Part shown: piece after piece, positions 1-5,243 of the stretch
Numbering within the stretch: position 1 is the stretch's first letter
Layout of the letters: every line of letters begins with the position of its first letter
NCBI GenBank assembly: GCA_017547315.1
Contig: JAFYQA010000055.1
Coordinates: forward strand, 1-9,092
Source of the DNA: Roseburia sp.
GTDB lineage: Bacteria > Bacillota_A > Clostridia > Lachnospirales > Lachnospiraceae
Length of the DNA stretch: 9,092 nt
Direction: 5' to 3'
Program-made: the position numbers and the translations under genes
Notes under the pieces: model-generated
What the model saw: the letters and a program-made list of their open reading frames with translations, nothing else
Database searches by the model: none
What the model was told of the DNA's origin: nothing

Positions 1-24
1 AGTTAAGAAAACCAGGGGAACTTT

Positions 25-76
25 AAATGAGGGCAATACGTCAAGTTTTTTATGACTTGATGTATTGCCCTCATTT
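25..76. terminator. Long hairpin beyond the leftward nan operon (candidate terminator or 3'-end structure)
   Basis: Arms at 25-45 and 56-76 are complementary over 21 positions, with one G-T wobble, around a 10-nt loop that holds a run of six T. It lies about 55 bp beyond the nanQ stop, so it probably forms near the 3' end of the leftward transcript. Neither strand has a clear T-run directly after the stem, so it is not a textbook intrinsic terminator. It could be an RNA end-stabilising structure, a bidirectional terminator with a gene left of the window, or an intergenic palindromic repeat. The inverted repeat is directly seen; the role is inferred. Confidence 0.45.
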
Positions 77-80
77 GATG

Positions 81-109
81 CATTTGTAATGAAACGTGCA
101 TTACAAATG
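81..109. repeat. Second inverted repeat downstream of nanQ
   Basis: A perfect 10-bp inverted repeat (CATTTGTAAT at 81-90, ATTACAAATG at 100-109) surrounds a 9-nt loop. It sits between the nanQ stop and the longer hairpin at 25-76, so the leftward transcript would carry two hairpins in tandem. No T-tract follows it. It is probably part of the operon's 3' end. Confidence 0.4.
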
Positions 110-129
110 GAATATGATTTTGTTTGCGT

Positions 130-555
130 TTATATGCGCACTTTGCCTACGATTTTTTTGATATTACCGTTTTGCCCTACCTTTTGCCCTGGTTTGTGTA
201 GCTCATGTGGCAATACGATAACATATTCTCCGGGACCTAGAATACGAGAAAAATTTTTTTGCGGGTTCTTGAAAAACATAATGTCTTTTTCTGCATCATA
301 AGGAGTATCTAATTCCATGTACTCTTCAAAACTAACATCTACATGTTCCTGCCCATCTACAATGTATTGAATATCTATATAATTTTTGTGCGCTTCGTAA
401 ATGCTATCAGTAGGCTCTTTTGCTTCGTATTCCATATAGTTATAAAAGAATTCGTCATTTACTTCATGCTTTCCTGGTGTTAGATCGTTCGGATCTAAAT
501 TTTTGATATAGTCGAGAGCTTCTGTTATTTTTTCATACAAGGTTTTTTGTGTCAT
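130..555 (-). CDS. nanQ: YhcH/YjgK/YiaL family protein, probable sialic acid anomerase NanQ
   Basis: This 141-aa cytosolic protein has the usual length of the YhcH/YjgK/YiaL (DUF386) family, a cupin-like fold. Family signatures are EAHKNYIDIQYIV at residues 54-66, with the metal-site type Glu54, His56 and Asp61, the LPHELHKPG segment at 115-123 (His117, His120), and a KKIVGKV C-terminal strand at 133-139. E. coli YhcH/NanQ has been linked to interconversion of the cyclic and open-chain forms of sialic acid, which helps feed NanA. It is the last gene of the leftward operon, 27 bp after nanK, with its own GGAGGT site (561-566) 5 nt before the ATG. No signal peptide is seen. The family call is firm; the anomerase role follows from family knowledge and context. 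Related YiaL proteins serve other sugars. Confidence 0.85.
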   Translation of the reverse strand: MTQKTLYEKITEALDYIKNLDPNDLTPGKHEVNDEFFYNYMEYEAKEPTDSIYEAHKNYIDIQYIVDGQEHVDVSFEEYMELDTPYDAEKDIMFFKNPQKNFSRILGPGEYVIVLPHELHKPGQKVGQNGNIKKIVGKVRI

Positions 556-582
556 CGAAGACCTCCGTTTGAATTGTTCAAG

Positions 583-1470
583 CTAATTGTTGTTTAGTAG
601 TTTCGTTGCAAGATGATTTGCCCCTAAAAGACCTGCACTATTGCCTAATTCTGCTGGTAAAATTTTTACATGAGAAAAGCTAGGCATAATGTATTGACTC
701 ATTTTTTGATGAATCTTCTCAAGAATCAGTGGCTGAACCATAATACCACCACCTACAATGATACAAGATGGATTGAAAATATGAGTGAGTGTTGCAAGTC
801 CTATCATAATTTCATCTACCCATGCATCTAAAATGTTCATGACCTGCGGATCATCAATTCGCGCAAATATTTTTTTCCCATTGTCAAGAGTAGGCTCGTA
901 TGCCATAGCATTTTTGACAAGGGCAGTTGTAGAGGCATATCGCTCATAACAACCATCATAGAAATCTTCTTTTCCGATTCTTTCATCGCTGTGAGTTACG
1001 ATAGCTCCAAACTCAGCAGCAGAAAAACTTGAACCGTGGTAAACGGTCTTGTTTTGTATAATGGCACCACCTACACCGGTACCATAAGTTAGGCATAGGA
1101 AGTTATCAAACGTTCTGCCGGCACCATGGATAGCTTCACCAAGTGCGGCTGAATTTACATCGTTTTCTACCGCTACAGGAACATGGAATAGTGTCTCAAG
1201 CTCTTCACGAATCTGCATACCCGTATAGCCTGGAATATTGCTGTTCGCATAAATAATAGAACCCTTTTCTGCGTTGACCTGTCCGGCGGTGCTGATACCG
1301 ATTGCATCGTAACCATCCTGCTCTTTAATTAAAGAGATAACGGTGTCAAGTACATGTCGCCCTCCTTTTTTTGCATCAGTAGGAGTTTCATAGACTATTT
1401 CTAATGTATTGTCAATACAATAGCCATGTTTAATAGAGGTTCCACCAATATCAAAAACGAGTATTTTCAT
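583..1470 (-). CDS. nanK: N-acetylmannosamine kinase (ROK family)
   Basis: This 295-aa ROK-family sugar kinase should phosphorylate ManNAc with ATP to ManNAc-6-phosphate, the step after NanA. Visible motifs are the N-terminal phosphate-binding DIGGTSIK (residues 7-14), the END segment with the presumed catalytic Asp104, the glycine-rich YGTGVGGA (129-136) and a C-terminal VGGG (239-242). The usual ROK zinc motif CxCGxxGCxE is not intact: around DGCYERYAS (172-180) only one cysteine remains. The ATG at 1470 is preferred because a GGGAGG site lies 5 nt upstream and DIGGTSIK then starts at residue 7, as usual for ROK proteins. An ATG at 1497 would add nine residues and overlap nanE. The gene follows nanE by 16 bp. 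A glucokinase-type ROK is the alternative, but the context argues strongly for NanK. Confidence 0.9.
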   Translation of the reverse strand: MKILVFDIGGTSIKHGYCIDNTLEIVYETPTDAKKGGRHVLDTVISLIKEQDGYDAIGISTAGQVNAEKGSIIYANSNIPGYTGMQIREELETLFHVPVAVENDVNSAALGEAIHGAGRTFDNFLCLTYGTGVGGAIIQNKTVYHGSSFSAAEFGAIVTHSDERIGKEDFYDGCYERYASTTALVKNAMAYEPTLDNGKKIFARIDDPQVMNILDAWVDEIMIGLATLTHIFNPSCIIVGGGIMVQPLILEKIHQKMSQYIMPSFSHVKILPAELGNSAGLLGANHLATKLLNNN

Positions 1471-1474
1471 ACAT

Positions 1475-1480
1475 ACCTCC
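1475..1480 (-). promoter_or_regulatory. Ribosome binding site that fixes the nanK start
   Basis: On the minus strand this reads GGAGGT, 4-5 nt before the ATG at 1470. It lies in the 16-bp gap after the nanE stop. It decides the start against the upstream in-frame ATG at 1497, which lies inside nanE. Confidence 0.75.
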
Positions 1481-1486
1481 CGGTGA

Positions 1487-2188
1487 TTATTTTTCAATAG
1501 CTTTATAGAAACGCTGAGCGATTTCTAATGGACGAGTGATTGCTCCGCCAACAACTACTGCATGAGCACCAAGCTCAAGCATTTTTGCAGCCTGTTCAGG
1601 AGTATGAACACGGCCTTCAGCAATTACCGGAATAGGTAAAGCTTCTACTAACTGAGCAACGAGATCATAGTTAGGACCTTCTGTTTTCTCTGAATGAGGA
1701 GTATAGCCATTCATGGTAGTTCCTACGATGTCTACACCGCATTTCCATGCATTGATACCTTCTTCGAAAGTAGAGATATCTGCCATAAGAGGGATGTCTG
1801 GATACTTCTCGCGAATCTCTTTTAAAAATTCATTAATGGTTTGACCATTGCCACGTTTCATATAGGTGCAATCCAATGCGATAATATCAGAATCAGCAGC
1901 AACTAATTCATCGATTTCCTGCATAGTTGGAGTAATATAGGTTTCATAGCCTTCATAGTTGCGCTTAATCAGACCAATTACAGGAAGTCCGGTTTTTTCC
2001 TTGATTTCGATAACGTCACGGATGCTGCTGGTACGGATACATTTGCTTCCTGCCATTTGAGCAGCTTTTGCCATATAAGGCATCAAAGACATTTCTTCAC
2101 AATACAAAGGTTCACTTGGAAGTGCCTGACATGAGACAATAATGCTTCCTTTTACCAAATCCAAAACTTCGTTTAATGATTTTTTCAT
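1487..2188 (-). CDS. nanE: N-acetylmannosamine-6-phosphate 2-epimerase
   Basis: This 233-aa single-domain (beta/alpha)8 barrel has the usual NanE length. It converts ManNAc-6-phosphate to GlcNAc-6-phosphate, passing sialic acid carbon to the amino-sugar pathway (NagA/NagB, not in this window). Family motifs are VSCQALPSEPLY at residues 18-29, GLIKR at 72-76 (Lys75 matches the catalytic lysine of characterised NanE proteins), MADIST at 135-140 with Asp137, and IAEGRVHTPEQ at 189-199 with Glu191 as the second catalytic residue. The phosphate-binding end is VVGGAITRP (212-220). An AAGGA site lies 7 nt before the ATG. The gene sits 44 bp after the DUF624 gene and 16 bp before nanK in the same direction. 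The assignment is very secure. Confidence 0.95.
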   Translation of the reverse strand: MKKSLNEVLDLVKGSIIVSCQALPSEPLYCEEMSLMPYMAKAAQMAGSKCIRTSSIRDVIEIKEKTGLPVIGLIKRNYEGYETYITPTMQEIDELVAADSDIIALDCTYMKRGNGQTINEFLKEIREKYPDIPLMADISTFEEGINAWKCGVDIVGTTMNGYTPHSEKTEGPNYDLVAQLVEALPIPVIAEGRVHTPEQAAKMLELGAHAVVVGGAITRPLEIAQRFYKAIEK

Positions 2189-2214
2189 AATGCGTTCCTT
2201 CTTTCTTAAAAATA

Positions 2215-2242
2215 ATTATATTTTTACAAAATTTAATGCCAT
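2215..2242 (-). promoter_or_regulatory. Possible internal promoter ahead of nanE
   Basis: In the 44-bp gap and the end of the DUF624 gene, the minus strand shows a perfect TATAAT (2215-2220) with ATGGCA (2237-2242) 16 bp upstream, four of six matches to TTGACA. It would start a transcript about 20 nt before the nanE start and allow nanE-nanK-nanQ to be made apart from the esterase and DUF624 genes. The gap is AT-rich, so the -10 match may be chance. Confidence 0.3.
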
Positions 2243-2874
2243 TCGTTGTCAGTTTCATTTTTCTGCATATCTTCATATTTTTTGAAGATAGGTTCTAAAA
2301 TGTGTGCTGAAAGTAATCCGTAGATTCCAGGTGCAATCATAAGAGGTAGCCAAAGTCGTAAACAGATCCATGCGATTGCGAATGCACATACACCCATAGC
2401 AATAGTGCGTGGGAAATGTGCAATTGCTAAGCGGAATGCTGTGAGGTTTAAATCCACAATGCTAAGGGTAAAGCGAGATAGCAATGGGAATACCCATGCT
2501 GCGGTACCTATTACGAAGGTTAGCAGGAATATCGCAGCATATGCGAGGATAAGATTAAAGGTAGTTGAAGTGGCAGTTGCAGTAAAACTTCGTATAATTG
2601 CGAATACCCCGCCAATTAGTACTGACCATAGTAAAAAACTTAGTGTGCTAGGGAGAAGTTCTCTGCGGAAAGTACGAAAATAGCGAGAAAACATACCGCC
2701 ATCACCGTCTTTTACACAGTGTGCACTACAATCGTATAGCGCGGTAAAAGAAGAGCCGATTGTTACTATCGGTATACTTGTAAAAATCCACAATGCACTT
2801 AAAATAAGAAAATCTGCAACTTTGCCAAACGGCTGCCAAAGCCAGTTTTCGGGGTTGAAAAGGCTATTTTTCAT
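2233..2874 (-). CDS. DUF624/YesL-family membrane protein
   Basis: This 213-aa integral membrane protein has about five predicted helices (roughly residues 20-42, 76-96, 107-130, 156-174 and 175-193) and a short charged C-terminal tail. The start of the protein (FNPENWLWQPFGKVADF, 6-22), a SIPIVTIGSSFTALYD-like segment (33-48) and the DGDGGMFSRYFRTFR loop (56-70) are typical of the YesL/DUF624 family. These proteins are found beside CUT1 sugar ABC transporters in Firmicutes; their function is not established. A role as accessory to the sialic acid importer is inference from position. The start overlaps the end of the esterase gene by 11 bp, so translation is probably coupled. A GGTGA lies 7 nt before the ATG. 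The family call is confident; no function is assigned. Confidence 0.8.
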   Translation of the reverse strand: MKNSLFNPENWLWQPFGKVADFLILSALWIFTSIPIVTIGSSFTALYDCSAHCVKDGDGGMFSRYFRTFRRELLPSTLSFLLWSVLIGGVFAIIRSFTATATSTTFNLILAYAAIFLLTFVIGTAAWVFPLLSRFTLSIVDLNLTAFRLAIAHFPRTIAMGVCAFAIAWICLRLWLPLMIAPGIYGLLSAHILEPIFKKYEDMQKNETDNEWH

Positions 2875-3532
2875 ATTCGTTCACCATTCCTGGAATAATA
2901 GATGTCAAATGGGCTGCTAAGGAAGAATGACCTTTTCGTGTCAGATGCATACCATCCGTTTTGTTGAATTCTGCAAGGTTTTCTGCATCCAGAAAATGAC
3001 AACCGGTGCGGTCTGCAATTGATTTGTAAAACACAGCCAGTTCACGTGATTTTTCGGCACAGCCAGAACCCATAACACCAGAAAATGGGCCGGAATACAT
3101 TTCGTCCAAAATATGAGGTGGGGAAATCAAGAGAATATTAGGCTGATTGTCTTTCCAGGCATCTATAGTTTTTGCTTTATTTATCAAACGTTCCATGCCC
3201 ACGCCAATGCATTCGGGAGTGACGCCGAAACGCTCTTTGGTATCATTTGTACCTAGCATTATAATTAACAAGTCTATCGGTTCGTGACTCATCATAATAG
3301 GAAAAAGTACATCCAGACCACACATGCCTTCTGTTAAAGGGTCCTGATAAACGGTAGTACGACCACCTAATCCTTCTTCAAGTACCAGATAATCATTGCC
3401 GAGATATTTTCCGAGCAAACATGTCCAACGTTCGTTTTCATTAAAACGTTCGCCACCATCAGCGCAGTCAAAAGGCTCAGCACAATAACCGTGTGTATTT
3501 GAGTCTCCGAAACAAATAATATGTTTTTTCAT
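2864..3532 (-). CDS. SGNH/GDSL hydrolase, arylesterase-like; probable sialate O-acetylesterase
   Basis: This 222-aa protein has all SGNH blocks: FGDSNTHG at residues 8-15 (nucleophile Ser11), GLGGRTT at 54-60 (oxyanion Gly57), IMLGTNDTKERF at 91-102 (Asn96) and DGMHLTRKGH at 193-202 (Asp193, His196). The EEGLGGRTT and MLGTNDTK blocks resemble the arylesterase/acetyltransferase branch that includes Mycobacterium smegmatis MsAcT. No signal peptide is present, so it acts in the cytosol. As the first gene of the leftward nan operon it probably removes O-acetyl groups from imported sialic acid; a different acyl substrate is possible. An AGGAG site (3543-3547) lies 10 nt before the ATG, and the end overlaps the DUF624 gene. 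The SGNH fold is firm; the substrate is inferred. Confidence 0.85.
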   Translation of the reverse strand: MKKHIICFGDSNTHGYCAEPFDCADGGERFNENERWTCLLGKYLGNDYLVLEEGLGGRTTVYQDPLTEGMCGLDVLFPIMMSHEPIDLLIIMLGTNDTKERFGVTPECIGVGMERLINKAKTIDAWKDNQPNILLISPPHILDEMYSGPFSGVMGSGCAEKSRELAVFYKSIADRTGCHFLDAENLAEFNKTDGMHLTRKGHSSLAAHLTSIIPGMVNEYEK

Positions 3533-3570
3533 GGTTAAAACGCTCCTGTTACTTAAACTTAATCATTATC

Positions 3571-3599
3571 ATCATAACATTTTATGTGAAAAATGTCAC
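3571..3599 (-). promoter_or_regulatory. SigmaA-type promoter of the leftward operon
   Basis: Reading the minus strand, GTGACA (3594-3599, -35) is followed by a 17-bp spacer and TATGAT (3571-3576, -10). Each box has five of six consensus bases and the spacing is optimal. The expected transcript start is near 3564, giving a leader of about 30 nt that includes the esterase ribosome binding site. Confidence 0.7.
3586..3599. promoter_or_regulatory. Palindrome over the leftward -35 box, candidate operator
   Basis: GTGA (3586-3589) and TCAC (3596-3599) form an inverted repeat with a 6-bp centre. It covers the -35 box and part of the spacer of the leftward promoter. Such a position suits a repressor. 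The half-sites resemble a Crp/Fnr-type site, but the regulator is unknown and a short palindrome can arise by chance. Confidence 0.4.
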
Positions 3600-3652
3600 T
3601 AGAACCGGAGAAAGAACAGAACGGTGTATGCTACAGAAATACTATGCAAAAA

Positions 3653-3698
3653 TTGTGCAAAATTCACAAAAAAAGTGTGTGCGTGTGTATTTTTTGTG
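3653..3698. repeat. Nested inverted repeats between the divergent promoters
   Basis: TTGTG (3653-3657) pairs with CACAA (3665-3669) across 7 bp. CACAAAAAA (3665-3673) is also a perfect inverted match to TTTTTTGTG (3690-3698), around a GT-rich centre (GTGTGTGCGTGTGT, 3675-3688). The block lies between the two promoters, upstream of the rightward -35 box. It may bind a regulator or bend the DNA. Low-complexity composition makes part of the match likely by chance. Confidence 0.35.
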
Positions 3699-3717
3699 GA
3701 AAATCAATAAAATCTAA

Positions 3718-3746
3718 TTGACTTAATAGATAGGATAGGATAAGAT
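3718..3746 (+). promoter_or_regulatory. SigmaA-type promoter of the transporter operon
   Basis: TTGACT (3718-3723, -35) and TAAGAT (3741-3746, -10) are separated by exactly 17 bp. The expected start near 3753 gives a leader of about 50 nt ending in AGGAGG (3789-3794), 9 nt before the binding protein ATG. This is the best promoter in the window and should drive the binding protein and, by readthrough, the permeases and nanA. Confidence 0.8.
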
Positions 3747-3747
3747 A
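3728..3747. repeat. Four tandem RGATA repeats inside the rightward promoter
   Basis: AGATA, GGATA, GGATA and AGATA follow each other without gaps, filling the 3' part of the spacer and the -10 box. A protein bound here would block RNA polymerase, so this is a candidate operator. The E. coli GntR-type NanR binds tandem GGTATA hexamers, but period and sequence differ, so this is only an analogy. Confidence 0.45.
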
Positions 3748-3803
3748 TTTATAGTAAGTTGCGAGACGTACGGAAATTTTAAAATAACAGGAGGAAAATT
3801 ATT

Positions 3804-5159
3804 ATGAAGAAAATTATCGCACTTCTATTATCGTTAGCAATGATGTTTTCATTAGTGGCTTGTTCCGTTGAAAAAGATGACGGACAGCAGAGCGGTGGAG
3901 ATGTTGTTTCTACTGAACAGAGTGGTGGAGAAACTGCTACCGCTACAGCAATTACATTATGGACATACCCAATCGGTGGTTGGGGTGATCAGGCAACTGT
4001 TGATGCTTTAATTGCCGGCTTCGAACAGGCAACAGGTGTTAAAGTTACAGTTGAATACTTAACTTATGCAGATGGTGATGACAAAGTTAACACTGCAATC
4101 GAAGGTAATGCGGCTCCAGACCTTATTATGGAAGGACCAGAACGTCTTGTAGCAAACTGGGGAGCTAAAGGCAAGATGGTTAACATCGCTGATTTATTTG
4201 ATGCAACAGATAAAGCTGAAATCAATCCAGCTGCTTTAGCTGCTTGTTTCGCTGATGCTAATACAGCTTATGAATATCCATTAGTTATGACAGCTCATTG
4301 TATGGCTATCAACAAAACTGTTTTCGAAGCAGCAGGTGCTATGCAGTATATTGATGAAGCAACACATACATGGAAATCTGTAGCTGACTTTGAAGCAGCT
4401 GTTGCAGCTGTATATGCAGCTACAAACAAGACAGTTGGTGCTGTTTACTGTGTAGGTCAGGGTGGTGACCAGGGTACTCGTGCATTAGTAAATAACCTTT
4501 GCGGTGGTACATTTACAAATGCAGAACATACAGAATATACATGGGGTTCTGAAGAGAATATTGCAGCTTTAAAGAAATTATACGATAATCCAGCTATCGC
4601 ATACGATGCAGGTATCGCTGGTGGCGATGAAATCGCATTATTCTATAATGGCACATTAAATATGGCATTCTGCTGGAATATTGCACAGCAGTTAAATCCA
4701 AATACAGCTAACACAGGCGCTGCTAAGACAGCTTCTGGCGATGACATTATGTTCTTAGCATTCCCATCAGATAGCACTCCTAAGTTACAGGGTGGTATTT
4801 GGGGATTTGGTATTTTTGATAATGGCGATGCTGCTAAGATTGCAGCTGCTAAAGAATTTATCAAATACTTCTGTGATTCAGCAGCTACAATCGATGCTGT
4901 TAAAGCTGCAAACTACTTCGCAGTTCGTGATACAGCAGAAGGTACAGATTTATCAAGTATTTGGGCTGACAATGCAATTATGGCTGAGTACAATGTTTTA
5001 ATGCCACTCTTAGGTGACTACTATCAGGTTACTACAGGATGGGCTGAAGCTCGTACATGCTGGTGGAATATGTTACAGAAAGTAGGCGCATCTGACGGTT
5101 CTGTTGATGCAATTACTGCTGCAGTTAATGAATATGTTAATCAGGCTAATGGCAAATAA
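3804..5159 (+). CDS. Sialic acid ABC transporter substrate-binding lipoprotein (SatA-like)
   Basis: This 451-aa protein is a family 1 (CUT1-type) extracellular solute-binding protein. It starts with a lipoprotein signal peptide: MKK, a hydrophobic stretch and an LVAC lipobox with Cys20, followed by a Gly/Ser/Gln/Thr-rich linker to about residue 49 that tethers the domain to the membrane. The mature part begins with LWTYP (52-56) and contains PDLIMEGPERLVANWG (105-120), which matches my memory of the SatA/SAT2 sialic acid binders of Streptococcus pneumoniae and Ruminococcus gnavus. It should capture Neu5Ac or a related form at the cell surface. It has a strong promoter, a strong AGGAGG site and a terminator right behind it, so it is likely made in excess over the permeases. 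The family is certain; whether the ligand is Neu5Ac, an O-acetylated form or 2,7-anhydro-Neu5Ac cannot be read from the sequence. Confidence 0.88.
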   Translation: MKKIIALLLSLAMMFSLVACSVEKDDGQQSGGDVVSTEQSGGETATATAITLWTYPIGGWGDQATVDALIAGFEQATGVKVTVEYLTYADGDDKVNTAIEGNAAPDLIMEGPERLVANWGAKGKMVNIADLFDATDKAEINPAALAACFADANTAYEYPLVMTAHCMAINKTVFEAAGAMQYIDEATHTWKSVADFEAAVAAVYAATNKTVGAVYCVGQGGDQGTRALVNNLCGGTFTNAEHTEYTWGSEENIAALKKLYDNPAIAYDAGIAGGDEIALFYNGTLNMAFCWNIAQQLNPNTANTGAAKTASGDDIMFLAFPSDSTPKLQGGIWGFGIFDNGDAAKIAAAKEFIKYFCDSAATIDAVKAANYFAVRDTAEGTDLSSIWADNAIMAEYNVLMPLLGDYYQVTTGWAEARTCWWNMLQKVGASDGSVDAITAAVNEYVNQANGK

Positions 5160-5187
5160 TTTGTCGAAGTAACTTTGATAAAAACTA

Positions 5188-5222
5188 GCCCCTCCCTTCA
5201 CAAGAGGGAGGGGCATTTTTTT
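5188..5222 (+). terminator. Intrinsic terminator/attenuator between binding protein and permease genes
   Basis: GCCCCTCCCTT (5188-5198) pairs with GAGGGAGGGGC (5204-5214) over 10 perfect bp plus one wobble, with a 5-nt loop, and is followed by A and seven T (5216-5222). It lies 28 bp after the binding protein stop and 21 bp before the permease start. It should end most transcripts after the binding protein gene while some read through, and it would also protect the 3' end of the short mRNA. Confidence 0.9.
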
Positions 5223-5230
5223 ATAACCGA

Positions 5231-5237
5231 AAGGAGG
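5231..5237 (+). promoter_or_regulatory. Ribosome binding site that fixes the permease 1 TTG start
   Basis: AAGGAGG ends 6 nt before TTG (5244-5246), the ideal spacing. It lies just after the terminator T-run. The upstream in-frame TTG at 5175 has no such site and would place the terminator inside the gene. Confidence 0.8.
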
Positions 5238-5243
5238 ATATCC

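Noticed and set aside
65..301. 78-codon plus-strand frame over the end of nanQ
   Set aside because: It starts inside the 25-76 hairpin and runs antisense to nanQ; no family resemblance and no ribosome site.
2405..2683. 92-codon plus-strand frame over the DUF624 gene
   Set aside because: Antisense shadow of a confident gene, rich in Arg/Lys as expected from reversed hydrophobic codons, with no ribosome site.
3724..3747. RGATA repeats as a CRISPR-like or satellite array
   Set aside because: Only four 5-bp units with no spacers; better explained as promoter or operator sequence.
3533..3803. CcpA catabolite-repression (cre) site in the divergent region
   Set aside because: I looked for TGWAANCGNTNWCA and found no acceptable match; the GTGA-N6-TCAC palindrome lacks the central CG.
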